DNA from: Streptomyces sp. A0958
GTDB lineage: Bacteria; Actinomycetota; Actinomycetes; Streptomycetales; Streptomycetaceae
Direction of reading: 5' to 3'
Assembly (NCBI RefSeq): GCF_004795035.1
Contig: NZ_SSBK01000009.1
Span: forward strand, 124,001 to 188,000
DNA: 64,000 nucleotides
The translations under genes were made by a program, and so were the position numbers. The notes under the pieces were generated by a model that worked only from the letters and a program-made list of their open reading frames with translations, was not told where the DNA came from and searched no databases. Below, piece after piece: positions 1-8,334 of the stretch (positions within the stretch are counted from its first letter, which is position 1; the number at the start of each line of letters is the position of its first letter).

Positions 1-21
1 CCGTGAACAGGACACGAGCGG

Positions 22-1440
22 TCACGCGGCGTCCCCGCTCAGTGTGAGCTGCGCCCCGACGGGCGTAGTGAGATAGGGGAGGGTGTCGGCTTTCGTCACG
101 AAGGCGCCGCTCGTTGCTTTACTGGCCCGCCAGGTACCGGCGAGCGGACGCAACCGCAGTGCGCGGTTCAGGGTGCCGTTCTCGCCTCTGTGCATGGCGG
201 TGTCGGCGAACAGGAGGTCCTCGTTGCCGACGAGTTGGACGACCCCGGGTGAGTGCGTATTGATCAGCACCTGCCGGAACGGGTTGTCCGTGCCAGCTTC
301 TTCCGATGGATCCACGGCAAGGTCCTGCACCAAATCGACCATAGCGTTGAGGTTTGCCGGGTGGATGCCGTTCTCGGGCTCTTCCATGCAGATCAGTCCA
401 CGCACGGACGAGTCTTCCAACAGTACACAAAGTGCCAGGAAGCGCAGGGTGCCTTCCGAGAGGCTGCGCGCAGGCAGCGTCATGCCAGCCACCTCGTGCA
501 CGTTCACCGTGAGGAGTTGTCGAACCTCGTCCTGATCGACATCCAGATCGCGGACATGGATACCGGTCAGGTCCGAGAGGCGTCCCGCAACCCTGGCGTA
601 TACCTGGCTCGGATCCGCGCCGGGGGTGTCGTGGGCCACACGGAAGAGGGTCGCCGGTAGATGGGAGCCGTCGGCACCCATCGCGTGCGGATCCACGTAT
701 CGGTCGGACCGGCGTAGAGCGGATGGTTCCAGGGCAAGCCGCCGCCAGGACTGCATCTCGCGGCGAGCCGAGAGAATGGTCGGGTCGTCGCTGCTGGTGA
801 TGGTGGAGACGACTGTCGCCGGCGCCCGGGATGCCGCAGCCGGCTTGGGCTGGCCTCGACTGCCACCGTCCTGGTGGATTCTGACGATCGACTCGTCGCC
901 TTCGGTGGTCGTCGAGATGAACGGCGCGCCGCTTCGGTGGCCCTGGATGACGGTGTCACGGAACTGCTTCGCACTGTGACGAAAGCGAAGATGCTGCGGA
1001 GCCTTGCCCTTGGTGATGTGGGCCAGTGTCTCGTGGAGCAGCGTCAGGCGCCCGAAGCGGTCGAGCCCGGACGGCTCCTGGTAGCCGACTTCCAGTTCGT
1101 ACCGCAAGAAGGTGCTGCTGGCCTTCGCCGCCCGGCCGAAGTCGTCCTGCACGTGCAGCGGAACGATCATCTCGGCAGCGAACCGCATCCGGTGATTGCC
1201 AGGCTCGAAGCCCTTCCAGAAAAGGTCGCGCGGGTCACCGTGACGCTCGCCATGCACGCCCCGAACCTCTTGGGCCGCCTCCATCATCGACTGGTCGGCG
1301 AGGAGGGAGAGGAACTGGATGGCGTCGAAAACGTTCGACTTTCCGGAGCCGTTCTCCCCCGCGACGCAGGTGAAGGGTCCGAAGTCGATGGACAAGTCCA
1401 GGAGATTCTTGAACCCGTGGACTTCGATGCGCGTCAGCAT
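22..1440 (-). CDS. AAA family ATPase (RecF/SMC-like ABC ATPase)
   Basis: Predicted cytoplasmic P-loop ATPase of 472 residues. The N-terminus reads MLTRIEVHGFKNLLDL, the usual opening of RecF/OLD-like AAA_21 proteins, followed by Walker A GENGSGKS (residues 28-35). Near the C-terminus are an ABC signature-like stretch (SLSEGTLRFLALCVLLED), Walker B CMEEPENGIHP and the H-loop INTHSP, all in the family order. I chose the ATG at 1440 because a GGAG ribosome site lies just upstream; a longer reading frame to 1578 adds residues without family character. No TOPRIM or nuclease domain is seen. Such ATPases are often in defence or DNA-repair pairs, but no partner lies in the window (the left edge cuts the neighbourhood), so the biological role is unknown. 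Confidence 0.85.
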   Translation of the reverse strand: MLTRIEVHGFKNLLDLSIDFGPFTCVAGENGSGKSNVFDAIQFLSLLADQSMMEAAQEVRGVHGERHGDPRDLFWKGFEPGNHRMRFAAEMIVPLHVQDDFGRAAKASSTFLRYELEVGYQEPSGLDRFGRLTLLHETLAHITKGKAPQHLRFRHSAKQFRDTVIQGHRSGAPFISTTTEGDESIVRIHQDGGSRGQPKPAAASRAPATVVSTITSSDDPTILSARREMQSWRRLALEPSALRRSDRYVDPHAMGADGSHLPATLFRVAHDTPGADPSQVYARVAGRLSDLTGIHVRDLDVDQDEVRQLLTVNVHEVAGMTLPARSLSEGTLRFLALCVLLEDSSVRGLICMEEPENGIHPANLNAMVDLVQDLAVDPSEEAGTDNPFRQVLINTHSPGVVQLVGNEDLLFADTAMHRGENGTLNRALRLRPLAGTWRASKATSGAFVTKADTLPYLTTPVGAQLTLSGDAA

Positions 1441-2005
1441 GCGGTCTCCGGAAGTTCGTCGAGCAGGTCCAACAAGCCTACTTGCGAGGAGGGCTGGCAT
1501 CCCGCCAATCTGTCGGCAGCTTCTTCCTGCGCTTGGCTGCTGTCTGGCCACCTCGGGTTCCGGCATACCTGGTTCCACAGCTTGGGGCGGCTCCGTAGGG
1601 AACGCGTCGAAAGATGAGAGCTGGTAGCGCGCACCTGGGACGGTTTCGGTGCGTTGGCCTGAGACCGATCAGGTGAACGCACGGATGCGTTGGCCACGCG
1701 TTGGTCACGGAGAGAGCCAAGGCCCCGCATATTGCCAGGTCAGGCCGAGGGAATGGAACGACGACCGGGGCCGCCACCCCCCACAGGAGAGGCCCCGGTC
1801 GTCTTCCGCGGGGCCGCAGGACGACCCCGTACTCATCTCAGCGCCGTGGGTGCGTTTTCTGTCACACCGGGGGCGGACGGGGGAATGTTGCGGGTTGTAC
1901 AAGTCATGGACGCGGTACCCGCGAAGGACGTAGCGTGCTGAGTCGCGCAGGGTGGCGCGGCAGTGGTGACCAGCTGCGATTCAGACGGCAGGGCAGGTTG
2001 AGGTA
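1441..2005. other. Intergenic region, no convincing gene
   Basis: About 565 bases between the ATPase gene and the sigma factor gene. Short open frames on both strands lack ribosome sites and family character. It holds one strong inverted repeat (1761-1802, listed separately) and must contain promoters for the two divergent genes. I see no RNA gene. Confidence 0.5.
1761..1802. terminator. Hairpin, possible bidirectional terminator
   Basis: Perfect 12 bp inverted repeat ACGACCGGGGCC / GGCCCCGGTCGT with an 18-base loop. No T-tract follows, which is usual for Streptomyces. It lies between divergent genes, so it may instead end a short unannotated transcript. Confidence 0.45.
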
Positions 2006-2863
2006 GTGCTGGGGGACGACGCGGGGCTTACCGCCGCGGTGCTCGCGGCGCAGCACGGGGACGAGGACGCCTTCCGTACTGTGTACCGCGCTGTGCAGCC
2101 GCGGCTGCTGGGCTACATAAGGACACTGGTGGGGGAGCCGGACGCCGAGGACGTGGCGTCCGAGTCGTGGCTGCAGATAGCCCGGGACCTCGACCGTTTC
2201 AGTGGGGACGCCGACCGCTTCCGGGGCTGGGCGGCGCGGATAGCCCGCAACCGTGCCCTGGACCATCTCCGGATGCGCGGCAGGCGTCCCGCCATCGGCG
2301 GCGACGAGACGGAGCTGTCCGAGAAGCCGGCCGTCTCCGACACCGCCGACGAGGCGATCGAGTCCCTGGCGACCGGCCGCACCATGTCGCTCATCGCCCA
2401 GCTGCCGCAGGACCAGGCCGAGGCCGTGGTGCTGCGCGTGGTCGTCGGGCTCGACGCGAAGAGCGCGGCGCAGACGCTCGGCAAGCGGCCGGGCGCGGTC
2501 CGCACCGCCGCCCACCGCGGGCTGAAGCGGCTCGCCGAACTGCTGCGGGCGGACAGCGGGGAGGGCCAGGAGAGCACCGGCCGCCCGGACGGCGGAGGCG
2601 GACTGCCCGCCCTGGGCCCGGCGGACCGGGGCGCACCGGAAGGCAGCCTTCCGCACGGCGGAGCACCCGCGGGTCCGGGCGGCCCGCCCCGGCGCCAGGC
2701 CGGCCCCGAGGCCCCGCAGGCGTCCTTCAGGAACAACGCGGCGGACCCGGCGGCCCGCACGGCGGAACTCGGAGCCGTACCCGCACAACGCCCCTCACGC
2801 ACCGGCCTGGTGGCTCCCGCCGGTGTGACGCATTCGCGTCTGTGGACGCAGAAGGACATGTGA
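2006..2863 (+). CDS. ECF RNA polymerase sigma factor
   Basis: Extracytoplasmic-function sigma factor of 285 residues. Sigma region 2 spans roughly residues 20-90 (DAEDVASESWLQIARDL, then FRGWAARIARNRALDHLR) and region 4 roughly 128-180 (LPQDQAEAVVLRVVVG, then the helix-turn-helix around KSAAQTLGKRPGAVRTAAHR). A Gly/Pro-rich tail of about 100 residues follows region 4, much longer than the usual ECF factor of about 190 residues; it has no recognisable domain. The start is GTG with a weak GAGG site. Its stop overlaps the next gene's ATG (TGATG), so the two are translationally coupled, the usual layout for a sigma factor and its membrane anti-sigma partner. Confidence 0.85.
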   Translation: MLGDDAGLTAAVLAAQHGDEDAFRTVYRAVQPRLLGYIRTLVGEPDAEDVASESWLQIARDLDRFSGDADRFRGWAARIARNRALDHLRMRGRRPAIGGDETELSEKPAVSDTADEAIESLATGRTMSLIAQLPQDQAEAVVLRVVVGLDAKSAAQTLGKRPGAVRTAAHRGLKRLAELLRADSGEGQESTGRPDGGGGLPALGPADRGAPEGSLPHGGAPAGPGGPPRRQAGPEAPQASFRNNAADPAARTAELGAVPAQRPSRTGLVAPAGVTHSRLWTQKDM

Positions 2864-4038
2864 TGGCCGACGAGCAGTACGCATGGCTTGACAAGGAAGC
2901 GGCGGAGAAATTGCTCCGCGGCGAACCGGTCGACCCTGCCGAAGGCCGCCCCTGTCAGGATGCCGAACGTCTCGCCGCCGCCCTCGCCGCCGCAGCCCGC
3001 ACCGCCCTGCCCGCCACCGGCGAACTGCCCGGCGAGGCCGCCGCGCTGGCCGCCTTCCGCGCCGCCCCCCGCCCGCCCCGGACCGCACCCGGCACCGGCC
3101 CGGACCGGGCGGAGGCCGCGCACGGTGACGGGGCGGACGACTCCGGGCCTGCGATGCTCCCTGCTGTCCACATAGGCAGGGCCGCCTCCGGCGCGGGTGC
3201 GGGGGCCGCGGGGCCGCGCGGCGAGCGCCCGTTCCGCTGGAGCCGGCCCCTGCGCTTCGGCCTGGTCGCCTCCCTGGCCTGCTGCGCGATCGGCGGGGTG
3301 GCCGTGGCCGCCGGGACCGGGGTGCTGCCCGGGCCCTTCGGCCGGCACGACCCCTCCCCGGCGACCTCGGTCTCGGCCGCCGCCTCCCCCGAGGAGCTGG
3401 GCTCCGGCCCCGTCCCCGACGACGAGGCCCCCGTACCGCCGCAGCCCGGCTCACCGGACCTGGGCGCCCCGTCCCCGGACGCCCCCGCCCCCGGCACGGA
3501 CCGGGACGGCGAGGACACCGCACACCCCGACGGCACCGCCCCCGAGGGCGGCCGGAGCGGCACGGACGGGGACGGCACGGACCGGTCGGGCGGCAGCCGG
3601 TCCGGCGGCGGGACGGGCACCGCCGACGACACCTCCGGCGGCGGCTCGACGGACACCGAGAAGGGGAACGGCCGGTCCGACGACGATGACGACACGTCCG
3701 CCGCCTGGTACGCCAAGACCCTGAAGGCCTGCCGCGCCTACCGCGACGGCACGCTCGACCAGGACCGCAGGGCCCACCTCGAAGCCCTGGCCAAGGGCGC
3801 GCACAACCTGGACCGCTTCTGCGACCGGCTGCTCGACAAGGCGGGCGACGGCAGCGACGGCCGGGTCGGCGACGAGGGAAACGCCGAACACGGCGGCGAA
3901 CCCTCGGGCGCGCTCCCGTCGATCCGGTTCACCGAGTCGCCCGGCCCCACGGCGGCGGCCATCGTCCCGGACCCGGCGACGACGGACTCCGGCACCTTCT
4001 ACGCCCCGGAACCGACCGCCTCCGCGGCGGCCCGCTGA
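2863..4038 (+). CDS. Single-pass membrane protein, candidate anti-sigma factor
   Basis: A 391-residue protein, start-stop overlapped with the upstream ECF sigma gene. The N-terminal 120 residues are hydrophilic and Ala/Pro-rich (DKEAAEKLLRGEPVDPAEGR), probably cytoplasmic. One hydrophobic segment at about 130-152 (LVASLACCAIGGVAVAAG) is the only membrane span. The outer part is a long Pro/Ser/Asp/Gly-rich linker followed by a short folded-looking segment (YAKTLKACRAYRDGTLDQDR, then CDRLLDK) and a low-complexity end. No zinc-binding anti-sigma signature (HxxxCxxC) is visible. The anti-sigma role is inferred from coupling and topology alone. Confidence 0.6.
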   Translation: MADEQYAWLDKEAAEKLLRGEPVDPAEGRPCQDAERLAAALAAAARTALPATGELPGEAAALAAFRAAPRPPRTAPGTGPDRAEAAHGDGADDSGPAMLPAVHIGRAASGAGAGAAGPRGERPFRWSRPLRFGLVASLACCAIGGVAVAAGTGVLPGPFGRHDPSPATSVSAAASPEELGSGPVPDDEAPVPPQPGSPDLGAPSPDAPAPGTDRDGEDTAHPDGTAPEGGRSGTDGDGTDRSGGSRSGGGTGTADDTSGGGSTDTEKGNGRSDDDDDTSAAWYAKTLKACRAYRDGTLDQDRRAHLEALAKGAHNLDRFCDRLLDKAGDGSDGRVGDEGNAEHGGEPSGALPSIRFTESPGPTAAAIVPDPATTDSGTFYAPEPTASAAAR

Positions 4039-4158
4039 CCGTCCCCGCCACCGGGTGTGACGTTTTCCGACCCGCGGACGCTGTACAGAATGAGCCGACT
4101 GGTCATCGGCAGCGCCCGGAGCCGGGGTTCCCCCCGTACCTGCGGCTCGGCGCACATG

Positions 4159-4195
4159 GCGCGGGCGGGACACGTTCCCCCGGTCCCGCCCGCGC
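4159..4195. terminator. Rho-independent-type hairpin between convergent genes
   Basis: Perfect 13 bp stem GCGCGGGCGGGAC / GTCCCGCCCGCGC with an 11-base loop. It sits between the end of the candidate anti-sigma gene and the end of the convergent L,D-transpeptidase gene, so it could stop transcription from both sides. Confidence 0.7.
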
Positions 4196-4198
4196 CCC

Positions 4199-5140
4199 TC
4201 ACTTGTAGACGACGACCTTGTCGCCGGTGCGGACCTGGTCGAACAGGGACGCGATCTTCCCCTCGTCCCGGACGTTGACACAGCCGTGCGAGGCGCCGTT
4301 GTAGCCGCGGGCCGCGAAGTCCGAGGAGTAGTGCACCGCCTGGCCGCCGCTGAAGAACATCGCGTAGGGCATGGCCGTGTGGTAGATCGTCGACACGTGG
4401 TGCCGCGACTTCCAGTACACGGAGAAGGTGCCCTCGCGGGTCGGGGTGTACTGCGAGCCGAACCGTACGTCCATGGACGAGACGACCTTGCCGTCGATCA
4501 TCCAGGACAGCGTCCGGCTGTTCTTGCTGATGCAGATCACCCGGCCCGTCAGGCACCGCTTGTCCGGCTCGGCGACCGGGCGGGTGGTCGGCGGGTTCAG
4601 CTCGGCGGCCGTCGGCGTGCGCGTCATGCCGAGCAGCTTCTGCCAGGTGACGGTGTCCGTCTTCCCGGTCCGCGCCAGGCCGCGCTTGCCCTGGAACGAC
4701 TGCACGGCGGCGGCCGTGACGGACCCGTAGTAGCCCGTGGGGCTGCGGTCGAAGTGGCCGATCTGACGCAGTCGGGCCTGCAGTTCGCGCACCTGCTTGC
4801 CCTGCGCCCCGCTCGCCATCAGGACCGTGCCCTGCGGATCGGCCGACGGCGGCGTGGTGCTGGGCTTCGGTGCCGCCTTCGCCGGCTCCTTCGTCCTCGC
4901 GCTCGCGGACGGGCTCGCCGCCTTCGTCCCGCCCCCGCCCGGCTTCGCGTCCTCGGTGGGCGCGGCGGAGCTGCTGCTCGCCGGTGCCGGCGGGGCGACC
5001 TGACCGCTGTCGGCGGCCTGCGCCTTGCAGCCGGCCGTCACGGCGGCCAGGGCCAGGACGGCCACGGCGGCGGTCGCGGCACCGGCTGTTCGGCCGCCCC
5101 TGCGCGCGTATCCGTGCCCCGTCCTGTTGGTGCGTACCAT
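4199..5140 (-). CDS. L,D-transpeptidase lipoprotein with peptidoglycan-binding domain
   Basis: Cell-wall cross-linking enzyme, 313 residues, predicted to make 3-3 peptide cross-links by cysteine chemistry. The N-terminus has a basic stretch, a hydrophobic core and a lipobox ending TAGC at about residue 38, so it should be lipid-anchored outside the membrane. A PG_binding_1 repeat follows at about 110-175 (VRELQARLRQIGHF, TAAAVQSFQGKRGL). The C-terminal YkuD domain (about 200-313) ends with the catalytic signature SHGCVN preceded by the expected upstream His (VHYSSDF). The start ATG follows a GGGGG ribosome site. A second enzyme of this family lies at 33137-33871. Confidence 0.92.
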   Translation of the reverse strand: MVRTNRTGHGYARRGGRTAGAATAAVAVLALAAVTAGCKAQAADSGQVAPPAPASSSSAAPTEDAKPGGGGTKAASPSASARTKEPAKAAPKPSTTPPSADPQGTVLMASGAQGKQVRELQARLRQIGHFDRSPTGYYGSVTAAAVQSFQGKRGLARTGKTDTVTWQKLLGMTRTPTAAELNPPTTRPVAEPDKRCLTGRVICISKNSRTLSWMIDGKVVSSMDVRFGSQYTPTREGTFSVYWKSRHHVSTIYHTAMPYAMFFSGGQAVHYSSDFAARGYNGASHGCVNVRDEGKIASLFDQVRTGDKVVVYK

Positions 5141-5394
5141 CTCGACCCCCTGAATCCGTGTATCCCATGGGACGGGATTCCCGCTGCGTCCGGTTGCCGA
5201 ATCCTTGCGCGTGGTGGAAAAGCGGTAACGATGCGGGACGCGGCCGGCGCACCGCCGCCCCTCCGGCCGAGGAGGGGGTGGTGCGCCTGGGGGTGGTTAC
5301 TCGCCGAACAGCACGAGGAGCAGGCGCACGTGCGGGAACAGCCGGAGCCGACGCTCGGCGCCGAGTGTCGTACCCGCGTGCGACACTCCGTTTC

Positions 5395-6057
5395 ATGCTG
5401 GGTGTCACCGACCTTCCGACCTATCTCGCCGGCCTGGTGCTGATCGTTCTGCTGCCGGGGCCGAATTCGCTGTACGTGCTGTCCGTCGCCGCGCGGCGCG
5501 GGGTGCGGACCGGGTATGTGGCCGCGGCCGGGGTGTGGACCGGGGACACCGTGCTGATGACGCTGTCCGCGCTGGGCGCCTCGTCGTTGCTGCGGACGAC
5601 GCCCGTGCTGTTCGCCGTCGTCAAGTACGCCGGTGCCGGATACCTGACCTGGATGGCCATCGGGATGCTGCGGACCGCCGTGTCCATGTGGCGCGAGCGG
5701 CACCGGCGGGTCGCCGAGATAACGGGGGAGGCGGCGGGCGGGGCGCAGGTGCCCGGGGGCGTGGAGCGGCCCTACCGGCGGGCGTTGGTGGTCAGCCTGT
5801 TCAACCCGAAGGCGATCCTGTTCCTGATCTCGTTCTTCGTGCAGTTCGTTCCAGAATCCAACCCCCTGCCAGGCTTCATATTGCTTGGCGTCCTCGCCCA
5901 GGCCGCGAGCGTGTTGTACCTATCGTTCCTGATCTCCGCGGGTGCCCGGCTGGCAGCGGCGTTCCGCAGGCGCAAGGCGCTCAGCGCGGGAGCTACCTCC
6001 GTGGCCGGGATGCTGTTCCTGGGGTTCGCGGTCAAGCTGTCGCTGGCCAGCGCGTAG
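5395..6057 (+). CDS. LysE/RhtB family exporter, chimeric after element insertion
   Basis: Six-helix amino-acid/metabolite exporter of 220 residues. The N-terminus (LVLIVLLPGPNSLYVLS) carries the LysE signature PGP. Residues up to FFVQF are the chromosomal gene; from 5850 onward (PESNPLPGFILLGVLAQAAS) the sequence comes from an integrated element that supplies a diverged but clearly homologous C-terminal third. The displaced original 3' end sits at 9867-10098. The frame is intact and ends KLSLASA, so the exporter is probably functional. The ATG at 5395 gives the normal family length. Substrate cannot be told from sequence. Confidence 0.88.
   Translation: MLGVTDLPTYLAGLVLIVLLPGPNSLYVLSVAARRGVRTGYVAAAGVWTGDTVLMTLSALGASSLLRTTPVLFAVVKYAGAGYLTWMAIGMLRTAVSMWRERHRRVAEITGEAAGGAQVPGGVERPYRRALVVSLFNPKAILFLISFFVQFVPESNPLPGFILLGVLAQAASVLYLSFLISAGARLAAAFRRRKALSAGATSVAGMLFLGFAVKLSLASA
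5832..5849 (+). other. Left attachment core of the integrated element
   Basis: The 18 bases GTTCTTCGTGCAGTTCGT inside lysE occur again at 9867-9884, at the start of the displaced lysE 3' end. This is the expected direct repeat left by site-specific integration. The true crossover dinucleotide of a serine integrase lies somewhere within it. Confidence 0.8.
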
Positions 6058-6066
6058 GGGGCCGCA

Positions 6067-6282
6067 GTGTCTGACCTCCGCCAGGCAGCAGCCCTGTTCG
6101 CTGGCATGAGCCCCCAGGGGCAGCGGGAGGCACTAGAAGCCCTGGGCGTGCCCGAGAGGGCCCAGAAGGAGCCCCAGGAGCCTGCCAAGGTGACTCCGTT
6201 CTCTGCCCTGGTCAGCGCACCCAGCAGGCGGAAGCGTCGGCCCATCACCGTGAAGGTGGGTGCCGCCGACAGCGCGGGTTGA
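6067..6282 (+). CDS. Small hypothetical protein in the element
   Basis: A 71-residue frame with GTG start 9 bases after the lysE stop. It opens MSDLRQAAALFAGMSPQGQR and has a basic patch (SRRKRRPITVKV) near the C-terminus. No family recognised. The close spacing suggests it could be co-transcribed with the chimeric lysE. It could also be a chance frame in lower-GC DNA. Confidence 0.45.
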   Translation: MSDLRQAAALFAGMSPQGQREALEALGVPERAQKEPQEPAKVTPFSALVSAPSRRKRRPITVKVGAADSAG

Positions 6283-6486
6283 TCCCGTAAGTTCAGTTCT
6301 CTCACGCGGGCTTGGCGTCGCTGGTAGCTGACCTGATGCGCTCTCAAGTCGCCAAGCTCCGTGCTCCCGGCCCGTGTTTATGCAAAGACGCGCATAGTCG
6401 CGTTCCTGCATAGACGGCTCACCCGCCCCGCTCGTACTGTCGTGACGACCGGCCCGCAAGGGGCCCGTAGCAGGGGGTTCACAGCT

Positions 6487-6693
6487 ATGGCTCGTGAGGA
6501 ACTGACCCGACTGACCGGCAACGGGAACGGGAACTGCAACAACGACGACTGCCCGAACGTCTACCGCACCGCGTCCGGCTCGTTCGTGGTCCAGGGGGAC
6601 GTTTCCAAGGCGTTCACCGCACCGGACGGCGAAAAGCTCGTTGAGATCCCCGAGGAGACCTTGAGGGAGGCTTTCCGTGCTCTTGGATGGTGA
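6487..6693 (+). CDS. Small Asn/Gly-rich conserved-type protein
   Basis: A 68-residue protein starting at ATG 6487. It contains a run of NG pairs and two closely spaced cysteines (GNGNGNCNNDDCPNVY), then a short acidic region ending EALRALGW-like (REAFRALGW). As I recall, similar short proteins sit directly upstream of DUF6879 genes in Streptomyces, usually near a helix-turn-helix regulator, as here. The stop overlaps the next gene by 17 bases, indicating co-translation. Function unknown; two Cys alone do not establish metal binding. Confidence 0.7.
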   Translation: MAREELTRLTGNGNGNCNNDDCPNVYRTASGSFVVQGDVSKAFTAPDGEKLVEIPEETLREAFRALGW

Positions 6694-7201
6694 AGCCTGG
6701 ACGGCCAAGGTTCAGGGCTTCAAACAGGAAGCGTGGCGACTCGAAACCCTTCCCGTCTACAGGGTGCCGAGTGAGGACGGAGATATCCGGGATTTCCTGG
6801 CCGGGCAACGACTTGACCCCGAGAACTACTCCTCCGGTTACATAGAGGGCCTGAAAAAGATCAGGGCAGAGGGGAAGTCCAAAGGGCGGGTCCACATCAT
6901 CAGGCAACCGCTCACGGACTATCTCCGCTTTGAGTTCATGTACTACGACGTTCACTCGCGGGCCGGGGATGACATCCGCATCCTGGATGTAACAGAAAGG
7001 CCCAACCCCCTTGAAGGGGTTCAGGACTTCTGGCTTTTCGACCGTTCGGAAGTCGTCCTCATGAACTATGCGGAGGACGGCACCCAGGCCGGCCGGGAAA
7101 TCTACGACGGCGACCCAGCACCGTACATCGAATACCAGCGGATTGCCCTCGCGGAATCCGTGCCGTTCAGGGAGTACATCAACGGTGGCCATCGAGCCTG
7201 A
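6677..7201 (+). CDS. DUF6879 family protein
   Basis: A 174-residue cytoplasmic protein starting at GTG 6677 inside the preceding small gene. Features typical of the family are an N-terminal FKQEAWRLETLPVYRV segment, a central RVHIIRQPLTDYLRFEFMYY stretch and the C-terminal FWLFDRSEVVLMNY followed by ALAESVPFREYI. Function unknown in general; these proteins recur next to Scr1-type regulators in actinobacterial genomes and mobile elements. The stop overlaps the regulator start by 17 bases, so the three small genes form one unit. Confidence 0.8.
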   Translation: MLLDGEAWTAKVQGFKQEAWRLETLPVYRVPSEDGDIRDFLAGQRLDPENYSSGYIEGLKKIRAEGKSKGRVHIIRQPLTDYLRFEFMYYDVHSRAGDDIRILDVTERPNPLEGVQDFWLFDRSEVVLMNYAEDGTQAGREIYDGDPAPYIEYQRIALAESVPFREYINGGHRA

Positions 7202-7949
7202 CGAGCTAGACCAGTCGGGGCGTGAACTCGCGGCCATGCTTAAGCACCTTCGCAAGCAAGCCGGGCTCTCAGGGGTCCGGCTTGCTGCACGTTGCAACAT
7301 GTCCCAATCCAAGATCAGCCGAATTGAGGGCAACAAATCCCGCCCGTCACTCCTGGACGTTGAACAGATTCTTCGGGGCCTTGAAGCTTCCCCCGCCATA
7401 GCAGCTGAGGTCATGGCCCTGGCCAGGATTGCGCAGACTGAGTGGCAGGACGGCAGGACCCTTCGCAGGAAAGGGCTCGACAAGAAACAGTTGCAGCTTG
7501 CTGGACTTGAAGCATCCTCCACAACATTCCGATACTTCCTTCTCTCCATGATTACCGGGCTCCTGGCCACCCCTGAATACGTCCGTGCCAGCTTGGCCCA
7601 GGCACCCCCGGAGCAGCAGGCCAAGGCCGTGGCTATGAAACTCGACCGGCAAAGGGTCCTGTTTGATCGCTCCAAACTGTTCACGTTCATTCTGACTGAG
7701 CAGGCCGTCAGGTATCCGCTCGTGCCGCCTCACGAGCTGGCCATGCAGATTGACCGACTTGTATCCTTCACTCGCCAGCCGAACATCAGGCTTGGGATTA
7801 TCCCCATGGGGGTCAACTTCTCTTCTGGGGCTCTGAACACATTTACGGTCTACTTGGTAGTCCCCTGTTGTTCAGGGTCGGTGCGTACGGGGTCCTTAGG
7901 GTCGGCTCTGCCTGATGTTCAGGGCTGGCTACTCGACCCTGGACTTTAG
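7185..7949 (+). CDS. Scr1-type helix-turn-helix regulator (DUF5753), 3' truncated
   Basis: The XRE-type helix-turn-helix is at residues 17-60 (VRLAARCNMSQSKISRIEGN), followed by the DUF5753 region (FRYFLLSMITGLLATPEYVR, then NIRLGIIPMGVNFSSGALNTF). Homology stops at FTVY, residue 223; the last 31 residues are unrelated and about 50-60 residues of the usual C-terminus are missing. The frame also runs over the end of the opposite-strand gene at 7843. A recombination or deletion joint near 7855 is the simplest explanation. Start GTG 7185 is preceded by GGAG and overlaps the DUF6879 gene. Confidence 0.75.
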   Translation: MAIEPDELDQSGRELAAMLKHLRKQAGLSGVRLAARCNMSQSKISRIEGNKSRPSLLDVEQILRGLEASPAIAAEVMALARIAQTEWQDGRTLRRKGLDKKQLQLAGLEASSTTFRYFLLSMITGLLATPEYVRASLAQAPPEQQAKAVAMKLDRQRVLFDRSKLFTFILTEQAVRYPLVPPHELAMQIDRLVSFTRQPNIRLGIIPMGVNFSSGALNTFTVYLVVPCCSGSVRTGSLGSALPDVQGWLLDPGL

Positions 7950-8334
7950 GGCTCCCCAGGTTGCCTCGCTTGCTCCTGGGTTGCGCCTTGCACCTATCGC
8001 CGGGCAGCCTCCGATGACGGCAGCAGCCCGGGATGACGATTCGGAATCGCCAAGGCTTGCCCATGTGTCGTTCTTCCACGATCAGCCATTCAGCGGCGAC
8101 GGCCTTTTCTATCCAAGGGTCGATATCGCTACTGCGGGTCTCACCCATCCAGTGAGCAATGTTGGTCTTGCTTACGCGAATGCCAGCAAGACCACCGTTC
8201 CTGCGATATTCCCCATCCTCCCAATCTGTATACTCTGCCATGACTGCCAGCATTGCGGAGGGCCGTAGATCCAGCCCCTTGCAGCTATGGACGATCTTCC
8301 GGACTATGCTCACTACCTTGTAGGTGTCATTCAT
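7843..8334 (-). CDS. Small winged-helix-like protein downstream of the integrase
   Basis: A 163-residue frame whose ATG overlaps the reconstructed integrase stop (ATGAATGA), a normal operon junction. The first 105 residues look real: an N-terminal helix pair (DLRPSAMLAVMAEYTDWEDG), a segment resembling a winged helix (GIRVSKTNIAHWMGETRS) and WLIVEERHMGKPWRFRIVIP. The last 55 residues are Arg/Pro-rich and overlap the end of the convergent regulator, so the C-terminus is probably junk after the same rearrangement. An excisionase or recombination-directionality role is possible from position only. Confidence 0.5.
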   Translation of the reverse strand: MNDTYKVVSIVRKIVHSCKGLDLRPSAMLAVMAEYTDWEDGEYRRNGGLAGIRVSKTNIAHWMGETRSSDIDPWIEKAVAAEWLIVEERHMGKPWRFRIVIPGCCRHRRLPGDRCKAQPRSKRGNLGSPKVQGRVASPEHQAEPTLRTPYAPTLNNRGLPSRP

